Assembly: GCA_000729835.1 (NCBI GenBank)
Contig: JFHB01000047.1
Location: 62,001 to 126,000 of the forward strand
Direction of reading: 5' to 3'
Origin: Atkinsonella hypoxylon
Lineage: Eukaryota; Ascomycota; Sordariomycetes; Hypocreales; Clavicipitaceae
Length of the DNA: 64,000 nt
Shown here: positions 45,333-55,995 of the stretch, in pieces
How the letters are laid out: every line of letters starts with the position of its first letter
How positions within the stretch are numbered: the stretch's first letter is position 1
Notes under the pieces: generated by a model
The model's input: only the letters and a program-made list of their open reading frames with translations
Told to the model about the DNA's origin: nothing
Database searches by the model: none
Position numbers and translations under genes: made by a program

Positions 45333-45773
45333 TTACACTAAAAATAGGCGTGCAGGGACCCTTCCGGCTTTGGTTAGGTCCAGTGCGATATTTGAAAACT
45401 CCAGTGCATCATTTACGTGCCCACGAATTTTGTACTCCATGATCGACCAAAACGGAGCGTCTTGCGCGACTACATAGCACGACAAAAAAGTACGATTAGC
45501 CCTTAGCCATAGCCGAATGGACAATCCGTCACCATCTACCGCCACTAAGTACTTACCCACATATACAGTGCTCTTTCTTGGACGACCGTTAGGCTCCGGG
45601 CACATGTCTTTAGCGTCATCCGCCAATCGCAAGTTCTGCGACAGAGTACCCTGTTCTTTCTTACCAAAATAGAAGAGCTGGCGATGGACATCTACCCGCA
45701 CTTCCGCCGAAGGCGCATGTCTAGGGTCCATTTCCAACAAAAGAAAAGGGGCCTGTGGAGAAGGATGCGACAT
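45333..45773 (-). CDS. Hypothetical protein at the edge of AT-rich DNA
   Basis: A 146-codon frame from the first ATG (MSHPSPQAPFLLLEMDPRHA); the frame continues upstream to a GTG at 45851 without another ATG. The chain includes VYVGKYLVAVDGDGLSIRLW then LRANRTFLSCYVVAQ and a C-terminal helical part. No signal peptide and no family that I recognise. It may be a remnant or an exon of a gene whose 5' end is lost in the flanking AT-rich DNA. Composition is more balanced than the surroundings, which is the main reason to list it. Confidence 0.35.
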   Translation of the reverse strand: MSHPSPQAPFLLLEMDPRHAPSAEVRVDVHRQLFYFGKKEQGTLSQNLRLADDAKDMCPEPNGRPRKSTVYVGKYLVAVDGDGLSIRLWLRANRTFLSCYVVAQDAPFWSIMEYKIRGHVNDALEFSNIALDLTKAGRVPARLFLV

Positions 45774-48700
45774 TGAAGCCTTAACGGTCCTCAAAGAGGT
45801 TGTGGGCCAAAGTGAAGTGGACGGGGTGTGGGTCGCCCCTTTGCCGGCCACCTGATTTAGTATAGCGCGAGGCGTAGCACGTGAACCGCTACAAAAGGTT
45901 CAGCGGTTTTGGATTAGTTGGATGTAAGGCAGCGTGGCAGCGTTGCCAGCATTAGCCACGCTTTATTACAGCAAAGTCTGATCCGTTTGCAAGAGATCCG
46001 GGCTGCTAATTAAAGCATATATAGCTAGCGTGCTTCTATTCAATTCCCTTTCAAGTACCTAAATTAGGCTCTTGTGCCTTTCATATCTTTAAGATTGAAA
46101 CAAAGCCTATTTTGGGCTTAGTCGAATTGCGACCCGCTTTTAAGCTCCGAGTCTTCTAGCAATTCTAGCCAATCAAAAGTGGTTATTAAAGGCGGTTATT
46201 ACCTTACCGACCTTGGTCCCGCATCTTGGCAACCCGGCCCACACTCCGCTCACTTGACTCATTACGGCGTGCGGAGCCTAGACATTAATACTTATTAAAC
46301 CGGCTCGCATTCCGATAGTTTACAGAGGGTGCAGAACATAGTATTGACCTGTCGTGTAATTTGGATGTATCGGTTGGGTTGGCTCCCATTCAACCTTGGT
46401 ACCAGCTCTAAGAGTATCGGGGCCGGGATGGGGGGGGGGAGGGTGTGTGTGTATCTTCCTCGAAATCTTAGGGATCAACGTCTCCTTTCACCGTCTGTCG
46501 TGAAGGGGCGCACTGGTCGTGTTGCGACGGTGAGAAGACTATCGATGATTGGGTGAGACAGTAAGTAGTAGGAGACTGAAGTCAGTATTAGCACTACTTG
46601 GCCTTCAGGCTGCGCAAGCCAGATGCGATGTACATATACATACGTGATACGTATGTACATTGTTTGCAAGAGCTTGCCGAGCACTTCCCTGAGTCTGCAA
46701 GCAGGGGTCAGCAAGCACGATGAACTGCCGGGATGGAAGATGCCGTCGAGGTTTGGCTGTTGTGTCGCCATTTGTTCATGCGAGAGCCTGCATTGACTGC
46801 GATAAGCGAACTGATTTCTTTCGGCTTAGGCTAGTGATGCAGGCAAGGTAATTTGTCGTACAAAGTAGCAATTCTTCAACTGTATATATCTGTTCATTGT
46901 ATTGTGCACCGCACATACAGGATGATGTGGTGGCTTCCTTGATGTTCGATGTGTTTCAACATGAGCAGATTTTGGAGTGGGTGGCGATGTAATATATGGC
47001 GTGCATGCAAGACGAGGAGTATACTCCGTACTTTGCTGCATTTTGCTGCCTGAACGACGGCAGCAAGCCATGATCACAATTCATGTAATTTGACTGTTTA
47101 AATGGCTCGACCGGCGGGGAAATTATTCTGCACCTATTAGGCCGACCGGCATATGAGGTGAAAAAACAATCTTACGTTAATACTCCGTCGTCCTATCAGT
47201 CAACAGCCGCATATCAAAGACCGCAACGTGGCGACACAGAGAAGTTAATGTGATTGTCAGCACAGCTCAGAGTTGTGCTGTGTCAGTTTATATTACACTG
47301 CCGACACATTGTATTATTAGTATGCTTTGCAGAAGAACTTGAGCATCTTGACGTGACTCGACACCCACAGCAGGCACAAAGAATCTTGGATCGGGCGATG
47401 CCCAACCCTGCGGACTTGAACAGACATATTAGGCAGCACGCATTACGGATCGGAGTACTCCTTAAGCGACAGATGAAACATCTCTGTTGCGCCCCGTCCT
47501 TCAGAGTTGGAAAGAATCGACGGAGATTTCATGCTGCACAGAGCAGGACTCTTTTCTCGGGCTATTGATGATCGATCGGCACCCCTCAGTTGAATAGAGT
47601 GCCCAGCTTCAGGTTGCAGATTTCAAATTTCTCGGTGCCCTCTGCATTACGACGGTATTTTAACAAGCAATTATCTGGGCTAAAGTTAGCTTTTTGTTGA
47701 TGCCACTATCGACACAACATTAGTGTTACCTCTAAAAAACAATGATAATACAAGCAACGATTGAATTAGTGTTGATGATCCACTTGCGCTGAGATGTTGG
47801 GCTTGCGCGATGATGAGAAAACACCGGTCGGCTAGGGATAGGCGCCGCTGACCACGAGGTATTGAAACCCAGCAAGAAATATGAATAAGCCGCTGTTCTC
47901 CTGGAGAGGGCGTCGACAAGTGGGCGAGCCGTCAGATGCAGGAAGCTAGCCCTGACTGCATCAAAAACATGAATGACCATGTGCTTGCCCAATAACCCAT
48001 GATATGCTTTCCCTCTAAAAGATGAATACTCGTTAGCATGATCATGCAAAAAGACCCCCGACTTGCTGAGACTATTCGTTTCTTGATTGCATCTGGTGAT
48101 TGTGGTGATGGTCAAGTTCAAAAGCTAGAATACGTAGCCAGTAACCATAATTGGTGTACGCAGGTGTCCGCTACTGTGGGCGAAGTAGAGAAATAGACAT
48201 AGGTCATGGAAACCGTTAAAAAAGGGGGACCTGAGTGAGACCAAGACAAATGATAGCCAGTGGGTGGATGCCGTCACATTAATACTTTTCTTTCCCTCAC
48301 GGTTCTACCTTGAGATGTTTGCGGCATGCCGTTTTGGGCCGCCCCATGGGTATTTCCGTCTTCGCCATTTCCCGAGGTGCAGAATCTGCCATTAAATTAG
48401 GATATACGCGGCTCATACCCGCTCGGACGGACGTATGTGCTAGTGGAACTAACTCTAAACATTTGCGGAGTGCCGTCCCAAGCTTTTTGAAGTGTTTTGT
48501 GGCGGCGCCATATCTTGGACTGCCACTCACATTACAACACAGCATGGTGTACCCCGCCTGTAGCGATTGATGAGTCGCTTGGTGTTCGATAAGGAACCTA
48601 GAGTAGTTACTGTGCGAAGCTGACGCGACATGTCGCAGCTGAGGCAAGCTGTATAGCCCGGATGTTACACTCCACGGGGAGTACAGCCTGTGTGTGTAGT

Positions 48701-50472
48701 ACACATGCTGTTGAACTGGCGATTCTCGTGTCGTGATAGCTGTTTGCTGTTAATGGCGCTCGGTGTGGTGCATCATGCAGGGTCAGTCGGATATTGCAGG
48801 TTTCGCCCCTGCTGGCTGATGACGGTGATGGCCATCAAGATGCTCCAGCCTAGGTAGCCTTTCCAATCCAATGAAATTCCTGGTCAATTTCGAACAGGGT
48901 GGCTGGGGGCCCTCTTTTTTAGACGCTGCTCAGCAATTCGAAACACTGACCCTTGTCAGGAACACAACCTTCAATTCCCGTAGCGTAATAACGGCCAGGA
49001 TTCAATTCGAACGGCATCTGGCGATCTGTGCCAATTTTGACAGGCTACAGTCTGGCTGTTAGCACTGATCAATGTGATTGACAGCTGTGCTCCAGAAAAA
49101 AAAAACCCCGAATTTCAAAGGTGCTCCCTAAAATCGTGAATGTAGGTGTAGAAAGAGAAAGTGCCTGCCAAGTAACTATTGGACCGGGGTTCCGGGTCTA
49201 TATCATATTGTTTGACAAGCTTGAGGGCGCTCGTGTCGCCCACAATGACTGACATTTTGTTGACCGACTCGTAAAAGGTCGACTCGTGAAAGGCTTCTGA
49301 AAGCCGTGCGCGTTGCTACTAACATTATCGCCACCCAGCGGGCTGCTGGTCAGTCAAGCAGTCAACTCGTCCGTGTGCCAATGGGTTATAAGTCTGTCGA
49401 GCCCCGGCTCGTAGCCATTTCCGGCTTGGCAGACTGTGATGACAGTGCCGATAGGAGACCCGCGCGTCTACCTGCGATACTTGTGTGAGTTGATGCTCAG
49501 ATGCAGTGAGTGAAGGGCCATGGTAGATGGTTGATGAGCCTGGGCTTCTGTGCCAGGGTTGGGTCTTGAATGAAGCTAGCTCTGCCCGTGGGGTTGCGTT
49601 GGAGGGGAACGAGGATCCAGGATTGAGAAAACAACGAGGCAATACCGAGAACCGTTCACTGGTCAGTCCCGCTGGGTGCCAGGCGCCTAGCAGTTCACAC
49701 CACACCTCGCAACTGGCACCTGGTACCTGGCGTCTGGCACTTGGCATCTAGCATGTGGCACCTGGTTCCTGGTTCCTGGTTCCTGGTTCTGTTCTAAGTA
49801 AGTAAGCGGGCCGGCAGATTCGATGAGTGAACTTGATATTTTATCAACTACTTCGCCATCTTATCCCCTGCCCTGCCGACCCGGTGGCCTCTTTAACTCC
49901 CTCGACTATTTGCGAGACGGCAGTCTGTGTCCATCACGTTATTGTCGCTTGACTGCTCCTCTTTGTTACCACACTTTTGTTCATCACATTGGCTTCTTTG
50001 CCCGGAGTGAAACTCCCTGTGTGGCCGTCAGCTAAGGCTTAATCTGTTCGCTGTTGCTAGGATCTCGTCGAAGCAAAGTTCTGGTTCTTTCAAGTTCTCG
50101 CTCCCGCAAGAGTGTGCCGTTCCACTCCCAAAAGAAGACCACCCGACACTGTTCACCCGGCAAATTCGAACATGAGGCAAGCTGCATATTCTTGCAAGCT
50201 TTGTCATTAATGACATACACTGGGTGCAAGGCTTAATGCCCTTAGTTCTGAGAGGCACGAGAAGCAGGGGGATGCTATATGCTTATTTTAGCACATGCCA
50301 AAGGGAAAGAGAACCTTTGGTGACGGCGTCAGCGTTCTCGGCGTCTCCCGTGTCGCCCTCCCTTGAGATAAAAGATCCTGCTGCTCTCATCTATCTTAAT
50401 TCTGGTCTCATTATAGGTTATTGAAGTTTATACTTTATCCCGTCGTCACCGAACGCGGTAAAGTCGCCCATA
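45774..50472. other. Large gene-poor region
   Basis: No supported gene in about 4.7 kb. The left end (to about 46.1 kb) is AT-rich. There is a perfect inverted repeat ACATACGT-GAT-ACGTATGT near 46638-46656, a G-rich tract near 46431 and a four-copy TTCCTGG tandem near 49762-49790. Open frames of 60-140 codons occur on both strands without recognisable features. The last 400 bp should carry the promoter of the gene at 50473. Confidence 0.5.
49759..49793. repeat. 7-bp tandem repeat (CCTGGTT)
   Basis: About four copies of CCTGGTT in a row. They are preceded by looser CTGGCACCTGG-like repeats from about 49705, so the whole 90-bp patch is a degenerate simple repeat. Confidence 0.8.
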
Positions 50473-53472
50473 ATGGCACCAGATTCATTGATGGGCAGCA
50501 TTGTCGCCTTCGAAGGCAAGCCAGACCTTATTTTAACCCAGCTCCGTCTTCTTCCTACTTCATCGCAGCTTCTTATACTGCCAAGTGTCGAATCCTATAT
50601 AAAACCAGGAGACGAGGCTCATCTCGATGCACGGGCATTTATTCGAAAAGTACACGATGCCCTCGTGACGCGTAATGATGCGGCACGGCGATTTCTAGAC
50701 GGCTCAATAGAAGACCACAAACGACTCGTCTTTCTCAACGGAAGCATCGCTGGAGCTCACGCACTCTGTGTGAAAGAAATCATGAAGCACGAAACCAATG
50801 GCGACAGAGCCAAGGCTGAAGCCATTTTTGAGGACATTGTGAAAGATGGACTAGCTGACCTAAACAAGCACTTATCAAACGTGGACCTAAGAGAACGCAG
50901 TAGTTTTGGCTATCTAAAGGCCATGGATGAAGAAGATTTTTCTCAAGAGGATCCCATCACAAAAGCCATGCGGGCTGCAGATGCTTTGGACCGTCAAACA
51001 GCAAATTTGCAACCTTCCAATGACCTCGACTTGAGCCTGCCGTGCAGGCCTCGAAGCTCAAGTCTTCCTTTATATGGCTTCTTCGATGAGTTAAACGATT
51101 CCACACCCTTTTACGTCTTTGGTGTTCCACCCAATGACGAAGAAAGTACCGCAGGTGACTTTATGGATAGTGTCAGTGCTCCCCTAACGCCGAACCTTAT
51201 TTTCACAAATGTGCCACAAAATGCTTCGGAGATGCCTCATTCTGATCCAAATTTGCCGTCGCCGAGTATCTACCCTGCTAGCTGTGTCGGCGAGACTTAC
51301 CGCCTTGACGGCGATGGGGATGGCGCAGATACCGTTGCTACGTCACCAATCTCTGATGTGTTCAGCTTCAACTCTGATCAGATTGTGTTCGGTGAAGCCT
51401 CTGTGCTAGATATAAGACTGCCTTTGGGACACAGTTCGATATCAAGAGTCAGATCTCTCGACAGGATATACGCAGAAAGGCCCAAGCTCAGAGACCTCAG
51501 CATTCCTGCTCAGTCATGGCTGGACGAAACAGATACCCAAAGAGCCTCACCAGTTCCTCATTCTGCTACTTTGCTGCCTGCTGATACGGCATGGAGGTAC
51601 AGCAGGGTGAGCATTGTTGAGCTCTCGAACACGATGGCGATGAGATCGCGGCTGTCGACTGTGCAGATGCAGCCCGTGCCCAGTTGCAAGAAAAGAAGGC
51701 AGTCGAGGGCATCAAGTGATGTCGTCAGACTGAGCTATGTTGATAAAGGTACCAGCGCCAGAGACAGCTTCGTCGAGGAATTCGGCTGTGGACCAATCCT
51801 GCCCGCGGTCGAGGATCTCATCATCTTTTTCAAAGACGACAGCCCGGATGTACTGCTGGAGTCAGCTGTGAGCACATTCAGAAACCGCCGCTACTCACAG
51901 TTGTCCTATTCTCCTCCTCCCTCGGTTGTAGAGAGTATAGACGAGCCTGTTACTGGGGCGTCAACACAGCCATCACCCGAGGCTAGTGACGAGATGAGCA
52001 TGTGTTTGAAAGACTCAGACATGCTGTCACCTGGTGGAGATGACTATGATCCGCTTGTTTATACTCCGCTGCCTTGGCAACCATCCAAATCTTCGGAGCT
52101 TGTTTCTACAGTCTCGATCTTACGCCCTCCCACCCCCGTGCAGACACCTCCTCCGACTACTGTGGGCCACAATGAACGCAAAGTCCATGAGTACTACATT
52201 ACACCAGGCCAGACCGCGGTGTCTGTGCAGAACTCGCTCAGATCTATTCTAGGTGAATATTTCCCCCCGGATACGGATGGTTACCGTCAATTTCAGTTTT
52301 CATTACTCCCTGAGTTTGACGAACTTTGGAAGCCCGTGTTCCGTGAAGGAAGTCAGCAGAGGAATGGCGGGACCGGCGTCCAGATTCTTGCAATCGGCTC
52401 GCAAAATGGCGTGCAAAGCGAATATTCTCAAGCGGTTATTGGTAGATTGGAAAGGACTGGTAGGAAGTCGTGCGAGACTGTTGGAACGGGGCGCCTGGAT
52501 TTCCGGTAAGTGGCCAAGAGTGTAGATTGTGCATCCTTACTAACAGTTCTTAGGTACTTGCTGGCCAACGCTATGCAAGCTTTTACGACTCAACGGCTGG
52601 CCAACCAGACGGGCAATCCATTTACCAACTCATATCTGCTTGCCACGCTAATCATTCCGCATTTGGAGACATATCTGACACTACATATGGATGTTTGCCA
52701 ACTGCTGCTCATGTATCCACCGGAACATCTGGCAACTGTATTGGCAATGCAGAAACTCATCGGCATTGATGTCATGAAAGTAGCCCAGATTGTCGACCCG
52801 CATAGCGAGGAGCACTCGCCGTTTAAGCACATTCGTGGCGCTTCTATCAATGCTACACCTGAGACGAAACCGGCACGTGCACCCTTTTCCAGGCGGTCGT
52901 CATCCGACATTGCGGTCTCGAAGGCGAACTACCTCCTGACCTCGACTGCCTCGGAGGAGGACATTGCCTCGTTCGTGTCCACAGTCTGGAACGTTGAAAC
53001 GGAGGAACCCGAGGTGCCGGAGCCAAGGTCAGTGACGGAAAATATCACGAAGAAGCGGCGACCCTTACCCCCCTCACCGAGCTCGAAGAACGAAACAGCG
53101 GCAGATCATCCTCAGACTTCTCCACAGAGCATACATTCCCCAAGATCAGCGGCCGCAGCCCCTCGAACCCGGGGCTTATCTGCACCAGCGCTACCAGTTC
53201 ATGAACCCTCGTCGTCTGCGGCCTGGTCGCATGCGCCATCCTATGACGAGACCAGCAAAATGCCCAAGTCGATCAAGAGCCAGTGTAGCCAGTCGAATAT
53301 GCGAATGAGGAACGCGTCGCGACCCGATGCAGAATCGCTGGCAGGCCTCGATTGCGGCGACGACAGCGAAGACGACATGGATGAGCGTCGTCTCATGCCC
53401 GTCTTCATGCAAAAGCACGGTGTCCGCAAGCCAAATAGCCGCAAAGCCCTCAAATTCTTAGGCCTGGCCTAG
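50473..53472 (+). CDS. Large conserved fungal protein of unknown function
   Basis: Exons 50473-52505 and 52554-53472, joined across a 48-nt intron with a perfect branch site (CTAAC) and donor GTAAGT, give 983 aa. The N-terminus (MAPDSLMGSIVAFEGKPDLI, then LTQLRLLPTSSQLLILPSVE) is folded and helical. Residues about 170-560 are low-complexity, rich in Ser, Asp and Pro, and probably disordered. A second ordered part surrounds the splice: EYYITPGQTAVSVQNSLRSI, then RYLLANAMQAFTTQRLANQT and a hydrophobic helical block to about residue 780. The end is disordered with RPDAES..GLDCGDDSEDDMDERRL and finishes in KKLGLA-like basic sequence. I do not recognise a characterised family. The uninterrupted 678-codon first exon makes it certainly coding. 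Confidence 0.85.
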
Positions 53473-54858
53473 CATGTGTTCTTTGGATGAAAAGGTTCCA
53501 TCCACTGCATTGCTGAGCTGGAATGCCTAGCATGCAACTATTCCTCCATATGACATATATTCCTCCTCGTGTCCAACCTCTTTCCGCTTACATATGCTGC
53601 AACTATGATTTAAATGTTTGAAGCTTTTTTTTTTTCGTTTGTCTTATTTCCACCTTGCTATATGTAGTCATCTATGTTTGAAGCGTGTACCATTTTGTAA
53701 AACGATTGGTTTGAAAAGAGCATTTTATCGGGAGCCCAAACTGGTCGTTTGCAAGGGCGCTTGGGCTTGGATGGGGAAAGTACGTGGGGGACGCGGCTTG
53801 TGGGTGGGTAATGGGTTAACATTAGGTAGTAGGTAATGGAAGGATAAGACGTAGCTTACGGAGTAATTGTGAGTGTGCGTCATGCCGTGATGTCGTATGT
53901 GGGTGATTTTGCCAGGGGGGGTTTAGGTTGCACTGCGCTGATGCGAAACGAGATTGGGACGGAACGGCATGGATGCGATACGGTAAAAGTAGCCTAGACG
54001 GCTGTTTTTTTTTTTTTTTTTGGCACGCTAGTGGATGGGAGACCCGTTTCAATGCTCCGTACTGACTCGGTGAGGTCCTAGCGCTAGAGCCAGCTTTTGC
54101 ACGGTTGGAAGAATTGGAAGCCAAGCTAGGCTATGAAGTCCCGGGTTTTAGGCTGAACTTGAACGGTCTAGAAGTTGGGTCTCGAGGGTACCAATGGCGG
54201 ATGGCAAGGCTTCAGATAAGAGGATACGAAGAGAGGAGACACACGTCACTTTGCAATCACCCGATATTGAAAATTTCCCTGTATTAATGCCCAATCTCAC
54301 ACGCACAAAATACAAAGTAGCTCAGATTCCCCTTGGAAACCATAACACGGAACAGCAGAAGAATAAGCGACGAGATAAAGCGGACTGAGAGCATGGTGGT
54401 GCGCGTTTGATCAAAGGAAATGCCGGTTGCTCGGAGCACCACCGTGCTATGACGTCTGGACTGGGCATAGAAGCATTTATTCATCCCGAAAAGCGAGTCT
54501 TCTGGGACTTACAACGCTTGCTAGCTTCCTCCAGATTTCCCCGTCGATGGAACCGCCGTCGCCCATCTCTACACTCAAAGGAACAAAGTTGTAGTCGTGG
54601 CACATCTCATCTGAACTCGGTCGTTTCGATGCATGGCGAAGTGCGTGGTCTCGTAGCCCGTTGGTTGAAGAGAGCGAAAGAAAATCCAAGTGGACATGAT
54701 TCAGTCTATGCGCAGAAGAGGAGAGAATACTGAAATAATCGGAAGAGGAAAAAAAAAGGGGTCTTGCGAAATAGCCCGTCCTGTTGTCTGCCTTGGCTGC
54801 GCCGAGTGTACCCTACTCCGTCGCTGACGCATATTCTTGTAAAGAAATCCATCACCGC
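53473..54858. other. Convergent spacer
   Basis: About 1.4 kb between the unknown 983-aa gene and YPT1, both ending here. It contains T tracts near 53627 and 54004 and one TACGGAGTA word at 53857. Both terminators should be here; no gene is seen. Confidence 0.5.
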
Positions 54859-55995
54859 CTAACAGCAGCTGTTGCTTGAGGATGAGCCAACACCTTGGCC
54901 CTGGCCGACCTGCACGCTGGGCTTGGTATTGTTGGCTGTTGTTGTACCCATGCGCTCTTTGATTTGTCGGGCCATGGTCAAGAATGCTTGCTCGACGTTG
55001 CTGGCGTTCTTGGCTGAGGTCTCGAGGAAGGGAATGCCTAAGCTGTCGGCGAATTCCTGCGCATGACAAGTCAGTGTCAATCCCTAGGTAGAGAGAAAGC
55101 GGAAGTCCATGAAAATCACTGTGTGGAAGAATGATTATGCTCTCCAGATCCGGTGATTTGAAACCCATTGCTTCGCTTCTGCTTGGCCATGACAAAGGCA
55201 AAGGCTGCATCTTACCTTGGCGACTGTGTATTCGACAACCTTCTTGTCTGACATATCGCTCTTGTTTCCGACCAGGAGCTTGTTCACACCTTCGGTGGCA
55301 TATCGATCAATCTCCTGGAGCCATTGCTTGACGTTGTTGAATGAGTCCATATCAGTGACATCGTAGACAACACAAATGCCGTGAGCGCCGCGATAGTAGG
55401 ATGAAGTGATAGTTCGGAATCGTTCTTGTCCAGCAGTGTCCCACTACGTCAGTCGGTGGTTAGCTGTGTTGTGGAATATCCTCAGTCAGTGCCGTGCATT
55501 CGGCCACCACATACAATCTGCAACTTCACAGTCTTGCCGTCAAGCTCTATTGTTCGGATTTTCTACGAGCCGGGTTAGTGACTTGCTCCATTTGCCTGTT
55601 CACTGTCGAGTTTCAATTAGGTTTTTTTTTTGGGGGGGGGGGGATAGGCATACGAAATCGACACCGATGGTAGATATATAGGACTCAGTATAGGTATCAT
55701 CAGCAAATCGAAGCAGCAAGCAAGATTTGCCGACACCGGAATCACCGATGAGGAGCAGCTTAAAGAGGTAGTCGTATCTGATCCACACCTGTCAGTCTCT
55801 GAGCGCTATGACCAGCAGGCGAAGAGCACAGTGGTAGCCAAATCGGCGAGAGAGAGAAATGGTGTCGCAAATGTTATCGTAGGCACTCTAACGATAATGG
55901 TTAGTCTTGAAGCCTTATCATCCATCTCCTGAGGAGGTCGGTGCCAAGGCGAAAGGAAGGGGCCGTGAGATATGCGCGTACCACTCAGGGTTCAT
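54859..55995 (-). CDS. YPT1: Rab1-family GTPase Ypt1
   Basis: Exons 55995-55985 (11 nt), 55777-55654, 55562-55515, 55443-55216 and 55056-54859 give 202 aa. The first exon encodes MNP plus two bases of Glu, and only the donor GTGGTA with acceptor CAG at 55778 restores [20 protein letters not shown]. Motifs: P-loop GDSGVGKS (15-22), effector loop YTESYISTIGVDF (to 45), WDTAGQE (62-68), NKSD (121-124), ETSAK (149-153) and the double-Cys prenylation end CC (201-202). The protein controls ER-to-Golgi transport and autophagy. The C-terminal tail (TKPSVQVGQGQGVG) is typical of filamentous fungi. Its upstream region carries a 9-bp tandem array. Confidence 0.97.

Noticed and set aside
48297..48704. 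Overlapping frames of 86 and 135 codons on opposite strands
   Set aside because: I suspected a decayed gene because both strands stay open, but no frame gave a family I could recognise.
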